From positions 1-13,774 of the forward strand of contig JASHRR010000787.1 of NCBI GenBank assembly GCA_030037185.1: 13,774 bases of DNA, read 5' to 3'. The position numbers were made by a program, and so were the translations under genes. Below are positions 1 to 6,983 of this stretch, in pieces. The DNA is from Xanthobacteraceae bacterium. GTDB taxonomy: Bacteria; Pseudomonadota; Alphaproteobacteria; Rhizobiales; Xanthobacteraceae. Numbering within the stretch: the stretch's first letter is position 1; every line of letters begins with the position of its first letter. The notes below the pieces were generated by a model that was given only the letters and a program-made list of their open reading frames with translations, was not told where the DNA came from and made no database searches.

Positions 1-186
1 AATGTTTGCACGCACGCCTTTGCCCGCCTGTCGGAAGGCTTTTTGGAAGGCGACTGCATCGAATGCCCGATTCACCAGGCCGTGTTCAACGTGAAGACCG
101 GGGAAGTGGTGGCCCCCCCGGCCTATACGGCGGTGAAAACATATCCATGCCGGATCGAAGGTGACGATGTGCTCGTTGACATTTGA
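1..186 (+). CDS. Rieske [2Fe-2S] ferredoxin, C-terminal part (truncated by window edge)
   Basis: Reading frame 1 is open from the first base to the TGA at 184-186 and gives 61 residues of a small Rieske protein. Both cluster-binding boxes are present: CTH at visible residues 3-5 and CPIH at 22-25, the Cys-X-His and Cys-X2-His pairs that hold a [2Fe-2S] cluster. The spacing and the GEVVAPPAY stretch after box 2 match the small soluble ferredoxins that feed electrons to ring-hydroxylating oxygenases, or the nitrite-reductase small-subunit type. About 40-45 N-terminal residues should lie outside the window. The partner oxygenase or reductase is not visible, so the substrate cannot be named. The next gene faces it on the other strand, so this should be the last gene of its transcription unit. 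Confidence 0.9.
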   Translation, partial: NVCTHAFARLSEGFLEGDCIECPIHQAVFNVKTGEVVAPPAYTAVKTYPCRIEGDDVLVDI

Positions 187-282
187 GCCGGCAGTCCTGC
201 GCGACCAACACCCGATCAATTTTGCCCCGATCGCGTCCGCGGTGAGTTCCGCCGGCAAGGGTCTCGGCTGGCACTACAGCGG

Positions 283-519
283 TTACGCAGGAGTTTTCGC
301 GAAGCCCGACACGCTTTGGAACGGCGGCGACTCCCATCGCACGGTCGTGCAAAACTCATGACCGCAGCTTTCGCACGCCCACCAATGCCGAATTTCGTTC
401 GGGCTCACGTGCTGCGATTTCGCCGCGGCAATGATCAGGTCTTGGCATTGCGGACACAACAATGGCGCATCGTCGGAGGGCGCTATCGAAAATGCTGGCG
501 CTGTCCCGTGGTATTTCAT
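283..519 (-). CDS. Small zinc-ribbon protein, conserved hypothetical
   Basis: This 78-residue protein has two CXXC knuckles, C22-PQ-C25 and C49-ES-C52, separated by 23 residues, with a WACESCGHEF block around the second pair. That is a typical zinc ribbon, of a kind common as single small proteins in Bradyrhizobium and relatives. Zinc binding is inferred from the four cysteines; the role is unknown (nucleic-acid or protein binding are both possible). I chose the ATG at 519 because AGGGAAGGG lies just upstream on the minus strand. The in-frame start at 555 would add 12 residues with no clear Shine-Dalgarno. It converges on the Rieske gene with 96 bp between their stops, and the 632-649 palindrome lies about 110 bp upstream of its start. 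Confidence 0.7.
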   Translation of the reverse strand: MKYHGTAPAFSIAPSDDAPLLCPQCQDLIIAAAKSQHVSPNEIRHWWACESCGHEFCTTVRWESPPFQSVSGFAKTPA

Positions 520-631
520 GCGACCGCCCTTCCCTGTCGCCCCGCCGTACCGCAAGCACCCCGCCGCCGCGAGAGAACCTGCCGTGCATGTTGGGCGCCA
601 GCGTGGCGCAACGAAGAAAGTTGGATGAAAT

Positions 632-649
632 ATGACGCGTGCGCGTCAT
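632..649. repeat. Perfect inverted repeat, 8-bp arms with 2-bp centre
   Basis: ATGACGCG, TG, CGCGTCAT. The short spacer and full symmetry suit a dimeric DNA-binding protein better than an RNA hairpin, since a 2-nt loop cannot fold without opening the central pairs. It sits about 110 bp upstream of the zinc-ribbon start codon and about 570 bp upstream of the RpiR-type gene. Operator function is inferred, not shown. Confidence 0.45.
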
Positions 650-739
650 TGCAATACATGTTGTCATCGCGACGACGCAAAGCATAGCTTGTTGTCCGCA
701 TTGCGCCGCAAAGCTGCGCCAGGGCCGCCTTTAAATCCA

Positions 740-761
740 CGCCCGCCGAGCCGGGCGGGCG
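740..761. repeat. Perfect GC-rich inverted repeat, 8-bp arms
   Basis: CGCCCGCC at 740-747 pairs with GGCGGGCG at 754-761 around the loop GAGCCG. It could form a stable RNA stem-loop in either direction. No T-run follows on either strand, so it is not a canonical intrinsic terminator. Confidence 0.4.
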
Positions 762-805
762 AAACGACCGGGCCCGCAATGTTGCACGCTCTGACGAGCA
801 GGTGA

Positions 806-825
806 GTCAGCGCGGGGGCGCTGAC
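806..825. repeat. Perfect inverted repeat, 8-bp arms with GGGG loop
   Basis: GTCAGCGC at 806-813 pairs with GCGCTGAC at 818-825 around GGGG. It is the third perfect 8-bp inverted repeat within 200 bp. Its role is unknown; an operator for a symmetrical regulator or a transcript stem-loop are both possible. Confidence 0.4.
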
Positions 826-1221
826 GCGGATAGCCCGGCACACCCGTGCAGACGTCGTCCGCTCAGATCTGCAGGCGCCATTGCGACCACAGGTTACGGG
901 TGGGGCGCCTCTTTCACTGCGGCTGCGCACAGCGCGATCGCTGGATTGGGGACGAATTGACGGGGGGCCGTTTTACTGTAACGATTATCCGGGGGCTTGT
1001 CGGGGAGCGGAAGCCGGTGTGGGCGTCACCAACTTGCGGTTGCGCAATTCAGGCGTTGCCGTCGATAGGGCTGCTCGCGAGGGGACGGCCGGTCTTTGAA
1101 TTGCTCCTGAGACAACATCGCTCGGAACGCGGCCGGCCTGGGCGCTGCGTGTTTGCGCGCGCGATTTCGGCGGTTGGCACTGCGTAACGGTGCAACAAAT
1201 CAAAACGTTAGAGGAAACCCC

Positions 1222-2142
1222 ATGGTGACCAGACCGACGGTCGAACAGGTGCGCGCGAAGACCTCGGAGGCCGCCAATGTGATCGAGGAGCTGCGCCGCC
1301 GCTACGATCTGCTCACCCATTCGCAGAAGCGCATTGCCGAGTATATCGTCGACCAGGCCCAGGCGGTGGCGTTTGCGACTGTCGACCAGATGGCCGCGCA
1401 GCTCGGCGTAAATCCTTCGACGATCGTTCGCTTCTGCTATCGCCTCGGCCTCAACGGATTTCCAGATTTGCAAGAGCGGATGCGCCAGGTCGTTCGCGGC
1501 CAATTGTCGCGCGCCGACGAACAGGTCGAGACAGGCGCCACCGGCGCCCACCTCCAAGGCACCACCTTCGGGGAGTCTCTCGCCCATGATCTGCGCAATC
1601 TGCAGCGCACGATCATGGGCCTCACCGCCGACGACCTCAACCGCGCGGTCGATCAGCTGGTCGCGGCGCGTCGTGTCTGTGTGGTTGCCGGGTTTTCGGC
1701 GTTTTCGCTGTCGCATTATTTCGGCATGGTGCTCAGCCGTCTTCGTCCCGATGTCCACATCCTGGCGGCCGACGAGGGCGTCTCCAAGGTCCGGCTTGCC
1801 GAAAACAATGCGCTGGACTGCCTCGTCGCGTTCACCTTTCCGCGCTATGCCCAGTTCACGCTCCGTTGTGCGGTTTGGGCACGCCAACAGAAGTCGACAA
1901 TCATCGCGGTTACCGATACCCCGATTTCGGCGGTCGGCCAGATCGCCGATACCGTATTGGTGGCGGCGCCGACCGGAACCGGGATGCAAAATTCCATGGT
2001 GGCCCCGATGGCTGTCGCTAATGCGCTCCTCAACGGGGTCATCGCTTCCAAAGGAACGGCAGCGCTCGAGCGCTACAACAGCAGCGACGCGTTGTTCGAA
2101 AGTTTGAACTCGTTCGTGCTCAAGCTCGACCAGGCTGATTGA
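1222..2142 (+). CDS. RpiR/MurR-type transcriptional regulator (HTH plus SIS domain)
   Basis: The 306-residue product has the two-domain plan of the RpiR family at its usual length. Residues about 28-95 form the N-terminal HTH_6 domain (SQKRIAEYI, then NPSTIVRFCYRLGLNGFPDL, the family signature of recognition helix and following turn). Residues about 138-275 form a SIS sugar-phosphate-isomerase fold, with the VCVVAGFSAFSLSHYF nucleotide-like loop and SAVGQIADTVLVAA. RpiR proteins usually repress or activate sugar-phosphate or amino-sugar genes, with a phosphosugar bound in the SIS domain; the effector here is unknown. The start is the ATG at 1222, with GAGGAA at 1211-1216. The open frame extends further upstream, but that part lacks family similarity. 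No sugar transporter or kinase is adjacent, so it acts on itself or at a distance. Confidence 0.92.
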   Translation: MVTRPTVEQVRAKTSEAANVIEELRRRYDLLTHSQKRIAEYIVDQAQAVAFATVDQMAAQLGVNPSTIVRFCYRLGLNGFPDLQERMRQVVRGQLSRADEQVETGATGAHLQGTTFGESLAHDLRNLQRTIMGLTADDLNRAVDQLVAARRVCVVAGFSAFSLSHYFGMVLSRLRPDVHILAADEGVSKVRLAENNALDCLVAFTFPRYAQFTLRCAVWARQQKSTIIAVTDTPISAVGQIADTVLVAAPTGTGMQNSMVAPMAVANALLNGVIASKGTAALERYNSSDALFESLNSFVLKLDQAD

Positions 2143-2154
2143 TGTTCCCTCTTC

Positions 2155-2239
2155 CCGGCGCGCGACTCCTCGCCGGCCGTAACCTCGTCACGGCGGGGGC
2201 TTGGCCAACCTCGAACTCGGCGACAGCCGGCTTCGGCTG
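2155..2239. repeat. Two short hairpins in the spacer after the RpiR-type gene
   Basis: CCGGCG (2155-2160) pairs with CGCCGG (2171-2176), starting 12 bp after the regulator stop. CAGCCG (2224-2229) pairs with CGGCTG (2234-2239) around a 4-nt GCTT loop. Neither has a T-run, so they may slow or mark transcript ends without being canonical terminators. Confidence 0.3.
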
Positions 2240-2293
2240 GAGGAGGGGAGAAGGCGCCGGGAGGGTCGCGAGGGGCTCGCTCAGGAGGACTCC

Positions 2294-2533
2294 ATGACTG
2301 ACGCTACGAGCGCCGCAAGGGCGGTGGGAATGGGAATCGCCGGCGGCGCAGCCGTGACGGCGCTGATCGATCTGCTGATTGCCAAGGGCGTGATCGACCG
2401 CGAGGAAGCACGCGGCGTGCTCGAGAGCGCCATGTATCGCGCCGCGATGTATACCGGCACGCTGGAGGGCCATGAAGCAACCAAGATTATCGGAAAGTGG
2501 CTGGAATCGGAGGCGGCAGCCGGCTCGGAGTAG
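2294..2533 (+). CDS. Small conserved hypothetical protein, 79 residues
   Basis: The protein starts at the ATG at 2294, directed by a near-perfect Shine-Dalgarno (AGGAGGA, 2283-2289). It has a small-residue, weakly hydrophobic segment at residues 9-31 (VGMGIAGGAA then VTALIDLLIA), followed by a charged helical part with KGVIDREEARGVLESA. The VIDREEA pattern resembles short helical domains in many alphaproteobacterial hypotheticals. I cannot assign a function. The 151-bp gap and hairpins upstream suggest its own transcript rather than an operon with the regulator. The in-frame start further upstream (2201) gives an arginine/glutamate-rich leader without family character and was not used. Confidence 0.7.
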   Translation: MTDATSAARAVGMGIAGGAAVTALIDLLIAKGVIDREEARGVLESAMYRAAMYTGTLEGHEATKIIGKWLESEAAAGSE

Positions 2534-2542
2534 CTCCAACGT

Positions 2543-2572
2543 TTTAGCGGATTTCGGTTTTGCTAAATCGCT
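2543..2572. repeat. Hairpin between the small gene and the phosphoesterase
   Basis: TTTAGC (2543-2548) pairs perfectly with GCTAAA (2562-2567). An alternative longer fold pairs AGCGGATTT (2546-2554) with AAATCGCT (2565-2572) with one bulge. The two folds exclude each other. It lies 10 bp after the small gene's stop and 87 bp before the phosphoesterase start. No T-run follows, so terminator function is only possible. Confidence 0.35.
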
Positions 2573-2658
2573 TGGCCGGGCGCAATAATCCCAAGGGGTT
2601 GATTTGCTTTCACACGTGAGCATCAATCCGCTCTAACATCCGGAGGCGTTTCTTCAGC

Positions 2659-3954
2659 ATGCGTCATTTCTGCCGCCTTGGTGCCGTTCGCGTAAGCCTT
2701 GCCGCCGCGGCTAATTTTGCAACTGTAGTCGCTCTCCCACCGCCGGCGGCCCAGGCGCGCATTTTTGCCCAGTGGGTCGAGCTCGGGCCGGACGGCGCCT
2801 CGAGCGTTCGCGCCATCACCGACGAGCTCTGCCCGCAGGTGATCTTCGACGGGACCCCGGCTGCAATGACCGTTCGCGCCGAACCCGGACAGAAAATCCA
2901 GAACATCAAGCCGGCGGCATTTCCGGTGCGCAGCTGCGAGGTAACCGTGCCGCAAAGCGCGGTGGCAGCAACTCTCGACGGCCGCGTGCTGCCGCTCGCA
3001 CGGCCAAACCCCCAGCGCATTCTGGTGTTCGGCGATACCGGCTGCCGGCTTGACCGGAGTGCGCTGCAGGACTGCGACGATCCGGCGGCGTGGCCATTTC
3101 CAAGAATTGCTGCCGCAGCAGCGACGGCGAGGCCGGATCTCGTCATCCATGTGGGTGATTACCATTATCGCGAAGCACCGTGTCCGGCGGAGCGCAGTGG
3201 GTGCGCCCGCAGCCCCTGGGGATACGGCTTTGACGCCTGGTATGCCGACTTCTTTGAACCGGCAGCGCCGCTGCTTGCTGCAGCGCCATGGATCATGGTG
3301 CGCGGCAATCACGAGGACTGTTCACGGGCCGGCGAGGGCTGGATCCGATTCCTGGATCGGCTCCCGGTCCCTGCGGCGTGCCGGGACTTGACCGGCATCT
3401 TTGTGGCACGGCTTGGCGATTTGGGGTTCGTGGTTGCGGATGGCGCGCGCGCGGAAGACCCGAAGGGCGATCTCGGCGCGCTCGCCAGTCTGTTGCGCGG
3501 CCAACTCGCCGAGGTAGCAGCAAAGGTGCCGGCGGAGGCCTGGTTCGTAAGCCACCGGCCACTCAATTCCATGCGCGGGGCGCCGGGTGGGCTCGCCAAC
3601 GAAGTCGACAACACAGTGCAGGAATTAGCGTTCGCACCCGTCATGCCGCCCGGCGTGCGGATGACGGTCGCCGGCCACATTCATTTCTTTCAGGCCGTCG
3701 ATTTCGGCGGCAGCCGCCCGCCCCAGCTGGTGGTCGGTACTGGTGGCGACAATCTCGTCAAAGTGCCGCCGCTCAGTGTGATCGGGTCCGACATCAATGG
3801 CCGCAGGGTCACCAATTCAGTGACCTATTCGGGGTTCGCCTACATGGTGTGGGACCGCACCGGAAGTTCCTGGATCGGTACGCTATTCGACGTGGCTGGG
3901 AAAGCGCTCAGTCATTGTCGGCTGCTCGAGCGGTCTCTCAGCTGTGGACCGTGA
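2659..3954 (+). CDS. Exported metallophosphoesterase (calcineurin-like)
   Basis: This 431-residue protein has all five motifs of the binuclear-metal calcineurin-like fold in order: GDTG (D126), GDYHY (D167), GNHE (N217, H218), SHRP (H299) and GHIH (H340, H342). It should hydrolyse phosphomonoesters or diesters using two metal ions; the substrate is unknown. The N-terminus (an RVSLAAAANFATVVAL core ending near AQA, residues 30-33) looks like a Sec signal peptide, and many cysteines in the mature part (58, 93, 129, 139, 175, 182, 221, 241, 420, 429) suggest disulphides in the periplasm. Residues about 40-115 are a small beta-rich domain before the catalytic domain, as in purple-acid-phosphatase-like proteins. 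The start is the ATG at 2659 with GGAGG at 2642-2646. It appears to stand alone. Confidence 0.88.
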   Translation: MRHFCRLGAVRVSLAAAANFATVVALPPPAAQARIFAQWVELGPDGASSVRAITDELCPQVIFDGTPAAMTVRAEPGQKIQNIKPAAFPVRSCEVTVPQSAVAATLDGRVLPLARPNPQRILVFGDTGCRLDRSALQDCDDPAAWPFPRIAAAAATARPDLVIHVGDYHYREAPCPAERSGCARSPWGYGFDAWYADFFEPAAPLLAAAPWIMVRGNHEDCSRAGEGWIRFLDRLPVPAACRDLTGIFVARLGDLGFVVADGARAEDPKGDLGALASLLRGQLAEVAAKVPAEAWFVSHRPLNSMRGAPGGLANEVDNTVQELAFAPVMPPGVRMTVAGHIHFFQAVDFGGSRPPQLVVGTGGDNLVKVPPLSVIGSDINGRRVTNSVTYSGFAYMVWDRTGSSWIGTLFDVAGKALSHCRLLERSLSCGP

Positions 3955-4053
3955 GGAGGCGCGTGGCGGCAACCCAAAAAGAGCCCGGACTGAGCGCCGC
4001 GCAATCTGCGGCCGAGCCGATCGATTGCGGAACGCGGTGTCGCCCGCGTTGAT

Positions 4054-4086
4054 CGTCGGGCCTGCCCGACGGGTCGGCCCTGGGCC
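4054..4086. repeat. Adjacent perfect inverted repeats
   Basis: CGTCGGGC (4054-4061) and GCCCGACG (4064-4071) are perfect arms with a 2-bp centre. They are followed at once by GGCCC, T, GGGCC (4076-4086). The symmetry suggests a REP-like or protein-binding element; I saw no second copy in the window. Confidence 0.35.
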
Positions 4087-4178
4087 GGCCGATATGCGCT
4101 GCGGGCAGACCACGGGCGAGCCGGGCGTCGGGACCGGCGAGACGCCGCCGTAAGCCGCCAAGGGCGGGCGGGTCCGAC

Positions 4179-4195
4179 TGCACCGAAAAGGTGCA
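4179..4195. repeat. Hairpin with GAAAA loop
   Basis: TGCACC (4179-4184) pairs with GGTGCA (4190-4195) around GAAAA. It is a compact RNA-style stem-loop in the spacer upstream of the carbamoyltransferase gene. A cobalamin riboswitch was considered and rejected. Confidence 0.3.
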
Positions 4196-4508
4196 AGGGG
4201 AGCAGCATCCGCCATCCCGGCTCGCGGGGGACGGCTGGGGCGAGGCTGGCGGCGAGGCCGCATAGGCGGGTCGCCATGTCAAAAATACCGCCGGGGGATG
4301 TGAGATGCCCACGGTTGCGGCCTCCGTGCCGTCCTCGTAGGCGCCGCCATCTGCTGGGCCGCTGCGCGACAGCGCCCAGCGGCTGCAAGGCCCGTTAGGG
4401 TTGCCGCGCCGGATTCTCGATCGGGCACTTGAACGCGCAAGCGGCTGCAAGCATAAGCACCGCGGGGGCGTTCAACCTGCAGTCTCGTTTACCCACGCGG
4501 CATCGGCC

Positions 4509-6245
4509 ATGTACCTCCTCGGAATTCACAACTCTGCCCACGACGCAGCAGCCTGCCTGTTTCACGATTATCAGCTGTTGGCCGCAGTTTCGCTGGAGAG
4601 GCTGACACGCAAGAAGGGTGCGGGCGTTTGCGCCGAACAGGAACTGCCGATACCCGCCCTGGACGAATGCCTGGATGTCGCGGGCATCAGGCGCGCTGAT
4701 GTCGACGTGATCTGCTCGACGCGCGATCACTGGGAATATCAGTCCTATGCCTTGCGAGGACGGCTCCGGCTGAAGCAGAAGGCCTTTCGTCTGCTGCGTC
4801 AGAAACGTCTGCCCCGGATGACTTATATGATGCAAAAATTGGGCGTGAGCGACGCGCGCGACATCTTCGATGCGGCCTCGTTTCGGGCTCGTTACGGCTT
4901 CGACAAAGCCGATATCTATTTCGCCAATCATCATTTCGCGCACGGCATCGCGGCCTACTTTTATTCGCCGTTTGACGATAGCCTGATCTATACGGCCGAC
5001 GCTTGCGGCGACAACGTCGCCTACAGCGCGCGGACCGCGAGGCAGAGCGCGTTCAGGGTGTTGTTTGGCGGCGATGCGAAGCTGCACGCCCCGTTTCCGG
5101 CCCACAGCTTGGGGAATCTCTACGGTTTTTTCACCCAGGCGCTGGGTTTCCTGATGGATCGCCACGAGGGCAAGCTGACCGGACTCTCAGCGCTCGGCGA
5201 GGCAAGAGCGGCCAAGGACATCAAACGGCACTTTCGGGTTGAAGAAAATGGCGAGATCAGCGCCGATTTTGCGAGCCACGACGCCATGCGGGATTTCGCG
5301 TTCGATGTGGCCAGCCGATTGTCACGCGAGGATGCTGCTGCTTCCGTTCAGTCGGTACTTGAAGAACTGATATGCGAGGCGGTCGAAAAGCTGCTGCGTC
5401 TGGCGGAAACACGCTCGCTCGCGGTAGCCGGAGGCGTATTTGCGAATGTGCGCCTCAATCGCGCTCTGATCGAGACGACCAGCGCCGAACGGATTTTTAT
5501 TTTTCCCGCGATGGGCGACGAAGGGCTGCCGGTGGGCGCCTGCCTCGCCTACCTGCACCAGCGTGACGGCGCTGCGGCCTGGCAGCGCCAGCGCCATCTG
5601 CTCGAGGATGTCTATCTCGGTCGAAGCTATCACGACAAGTTCGCGGGCTTTGCCGCCATTCACCCGAGCATCGTGTGCGATGGCAACGAGACCATCAGCA
5701 AGGCCGTGGAGGCACTGGTCGCCGGCCAGCTTGTCGCCCTCTACACCGGCCGCATGGAATACGGACCGCGGGCGCTCGGGAATCGATCGATTCTGGCGTC
5801 GCCGGTTGCACGCGAGATGAATGACAGGATCAACAAGCGCCTCGATCGCTCCGAATTCATGCCGTTCGCGCCTGCTGTCCTGGAGAAACATGCCGCGGAC
5901 GTGTTTGACCTTCACGAAGGAAATTCCTACGCGGCGCGGTTCATGACTATCACCTGCGCGGTCCAGCCCTCGTGGCGCGAACGCATCGCTGCCGTCGTGC
6001 ATGTCGACGGCTCGGCACGGCCGCAGATCGTCCGCGAGGGCGACAATCCGCTGTATTTTCGCGTACTGAGCCGGTTCCATGAACGAACCGGCCTGCCCGT
6101 CCTGGTGAACACCAGCTTCAATGTGCATGAAGAACCGATCATCGATGCGCCTGATCAGGCTCTTCGCGCTTTGGTGGACGGCAGGGTCGACTATGTCCTT
6201 ACCGACGACGGGCTGTACTCGAGGCGCCGCAGCGTGATGACCTAG
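4509..6245 (+). CDS. O-carbamoyltransferase of the NodU/CmcH/TobZ family
   Basis: The 578-residue product matches the family in length and motifs. The N-terminal half is a Kae1-like domain that makes carbamoyl-adenylate from carbamoyl phosphate and ATP: HNSAHDAA at residues 7-14, the metal-binding HHFAH at 141-145, DACGD at 164-168, AGGVFANVRLN at 307-317 and GDEG at 336-339. The C-terminal half is the Sua5/YrdC-like transferase domain: GRMEYGPRALGNRSILA (414-430), RSEFMPFAPAVLE (447-459) and NTSFN (534-538). Family members place a carbamoyl group on a hydroxyl of a sugar or antibiotic (Nod factor, cephem, tobramycin). No nod, antibiotic or glycosyltransferase genes are nearby, so the acceptor is unknown. 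The ATG at 4509 begins MYLLGIH, the family start, but has no clear Shine-Dalgarno. Confidence 0.92.
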   Translation: MYLLGIHNSAHDAAACLFHDYQLLAAVSLERLTRKKGAGVCAEQELPIPALDECLDVAGIRRADVDVICSTRDHWEYQSYALRGRLRLKQKAFRLLRQKRLPRMTYMMQKLGVSDARDIFDAASFRARYGFDKADIYFANHHFAHGIAAYFYSPFDDSLIYTADACGDNVAYSARTARQSAFRVLFGGDAKLHAPFPAHSLGNLYGFFTQALGFLMDRHEGKLTGLSALGEARAAKDIKRHFRVEENGEISADFASHDAMRDFAFDVASRLSREDAAASVQSVLEELICEAVEKLLRLAETRSLAVAGGVFANVRLNRALIETTSAERIFIFPAMGDEGLPVGACLAYLHQRDGAAAWQRQRHLLEDVYLGRSYHDKFAGFAAIHPSIVCDGNETISKAVEALVAGQLVALYTGRMEYGPRALGNRSILASPVAREMNDRINKRLDRSEFMPFAPAVLEKHAADVFDLHEGNSYAARFMTITCAVQPSWRERIAAVVHVDGSARPQIVREGDNPLYFRVLSRFHERTGLPVLVNTSFNVHEEPIIDAPDQALRALVDGRVDYVLTDDGLYSRRRSVMT

Positions 6246-6252
6246 GCAGAAG

Positions 6253-6522
6253 CTAATCTGGCAAGAACAGGCGATCAAGTTCGGCATCGAGGGCGTCGTC
6301 GTCCAGGTCATCGTCGTCCTTTGGATGCCTGAGGTATATATCCGACGCTGCCGGCTTGCGCTCAATCAATCGGCCGGCCCGCCAGCATTCGCGGGCAGCA
6401 ACCCGTATGCTTTCGGCTTCTTCCAACAGCCCCGCCCGCCGCAACTGACGGCGGATGCGATTGAGGGCGTGCCCGAAACGGGTTAGCCGCTCACCGGTTT
6501 GCGCAAGAGTGCACTCAGCCAT
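6253..6522 (-). CDS. Small hypothetical protein with acidic tail
   Basis: The frame encodes 89 residues from the ATG at 6522, which has GGGGA about 9 nt upstream. The first two thirds are basic and helical (RLTRFGHALNRIRRQLRRAG). The end is very acidic (HPKDDDDLDDDALDAELDRL), followed by FLPD. This polarity suggests a small helical protein that binds a partner; I do not recognise the family. A start at 6564 would add 14 residues (MAIIQNWLDRGKYV) but has no Shine-Dalgarno; it cannot be excluded. Its stop is only 7 bp from the carbamoyltransferase stop, so the two transcripts converge and must overlap. No terminator hairpin separates them. Confidence 0.6.
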   Translation of the reverse strand: MAECTLAQTGERLTRFGHALNRIRRQLRRAGLLEEAESIRVAARECWRAGRLIERKPAASDIYLRHPKDDDDLDDDALDAELDRLFLPD

Positions 6523-6983
6523 GACGTATTTTCCCCGATCCAGCCAGTTCTGGATTATTGCCATTTCAAAAATGGCGCATGCGAGGCGGATCGGGGTCAA
6601 TCGCGCCAGCCAACCTGAATGGCGGGGAAAGGATTGCGGCAGCGACCAAGCCGTTAGGGCCGGGGGGCACCCACATGACCCAATCGGTAAAGCGTTAGTG
6701 CCACGATAGCAGAGGAACGCCAGCGTTGGAGGGGGGCTGATCGTCACGAAAACGGAAGCGCTGCGCGGGCCCGACCTGCGGCTCAAGTCGCAGGTGCGGC
6801 ACCATGCAGATCAGCACACTCGTCTCACCATGGTCCGGCGTCGGGGTTGGCGCGATTATTGCTTCGCGCCAGGTGTAAGCAGCGTCTGCCACAGGCGCCA
6901 CCAGGAACCGCCGCAGCCTGAGCGCGGCCGGATGCGTACGTTCCGGTTACAGAAGTAGCGGCCAACACATGCGAGGACCAACA
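6523..6983. other. Spacer of about 460 bp between divergent small genes
   Basis: The spacer holds the promoters of the acidic-tailed gene (minus) and the exported small protein (plus). A minus-strand frame at 6695-6901 (68 codons from a GTG, protein-like composition, no Shine-Dalgarno) might be a small gene or a remnant, but I could not support it. Nothing else was recognised. Confidence 0.4.

Larger units (their letters stand above)
520..1221. other. Gene-free spacer of about 700 bp with three perfect inverted repeats
   Basis: No frame on either strand shows a recognisable protein here; the open frames are arginine-, cysteine- and proline-rich, as expected of noncoding GC-rich DNA. The stretch separates the zinc-ribbon gene (leaving to the left) from the RpiR-type gene (leaving to the right), so it must hold both promoters. 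Three perfect 8-bp inverted repeats (632-649, 740-761, 806-825) are listed separately. I could not pick a convincing -35/-10 pair. Confidence 0.6.
3955..4508. other. GC-rich spacer with several hairpins, no convincing gene
   Basis: All frames across this 554-bp stretch are open for parts of it, but the products are proline/arginine-rich and change character repeatedly. On the minus strand, protein-like fragments are spread over three frames, which could be the remains of a decayed small gene; I could not match it to a family. Perfect hairpins lie at 4054-4071 and 4179-4195. The promoter of the carbamoyltransferase gene should lie near its right end. Confidence 0.45.

Noticed and set aside
985..1989. 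334-codon minus-strand open frame
   Set aside because: It lies antisense to the RpiR-type gene, whose family match is clear. The product is compositionally odd and is a by-product of GC-rich codon use.
4150..4280. Possible cobalamin riboswitch (GGTGCAAGGGG-like string)
   Set aside because: The conserved B12 box and core elements are absent, and the downstream gene has no link to cobalamin.
4509..6245. Assignment of the carbamoyltransferase as nodU in a nodulation island
   Set aside because: No nod box, nodABC or other symbiosis genes in the window; only the family name is supported.
5322..6365. 347-codon minus-strand open frame
   Set aside because: It is antisense to the carbamoyltransferase, with no family features and no Shine-Dalgarno.
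6695..6901. 68-codon minus-strand ORF with protein-like composition
   Set aside because: It has a GTG start without Shine-Dalgarno and no recognisable family; it is mentioned in the spacer entry only.
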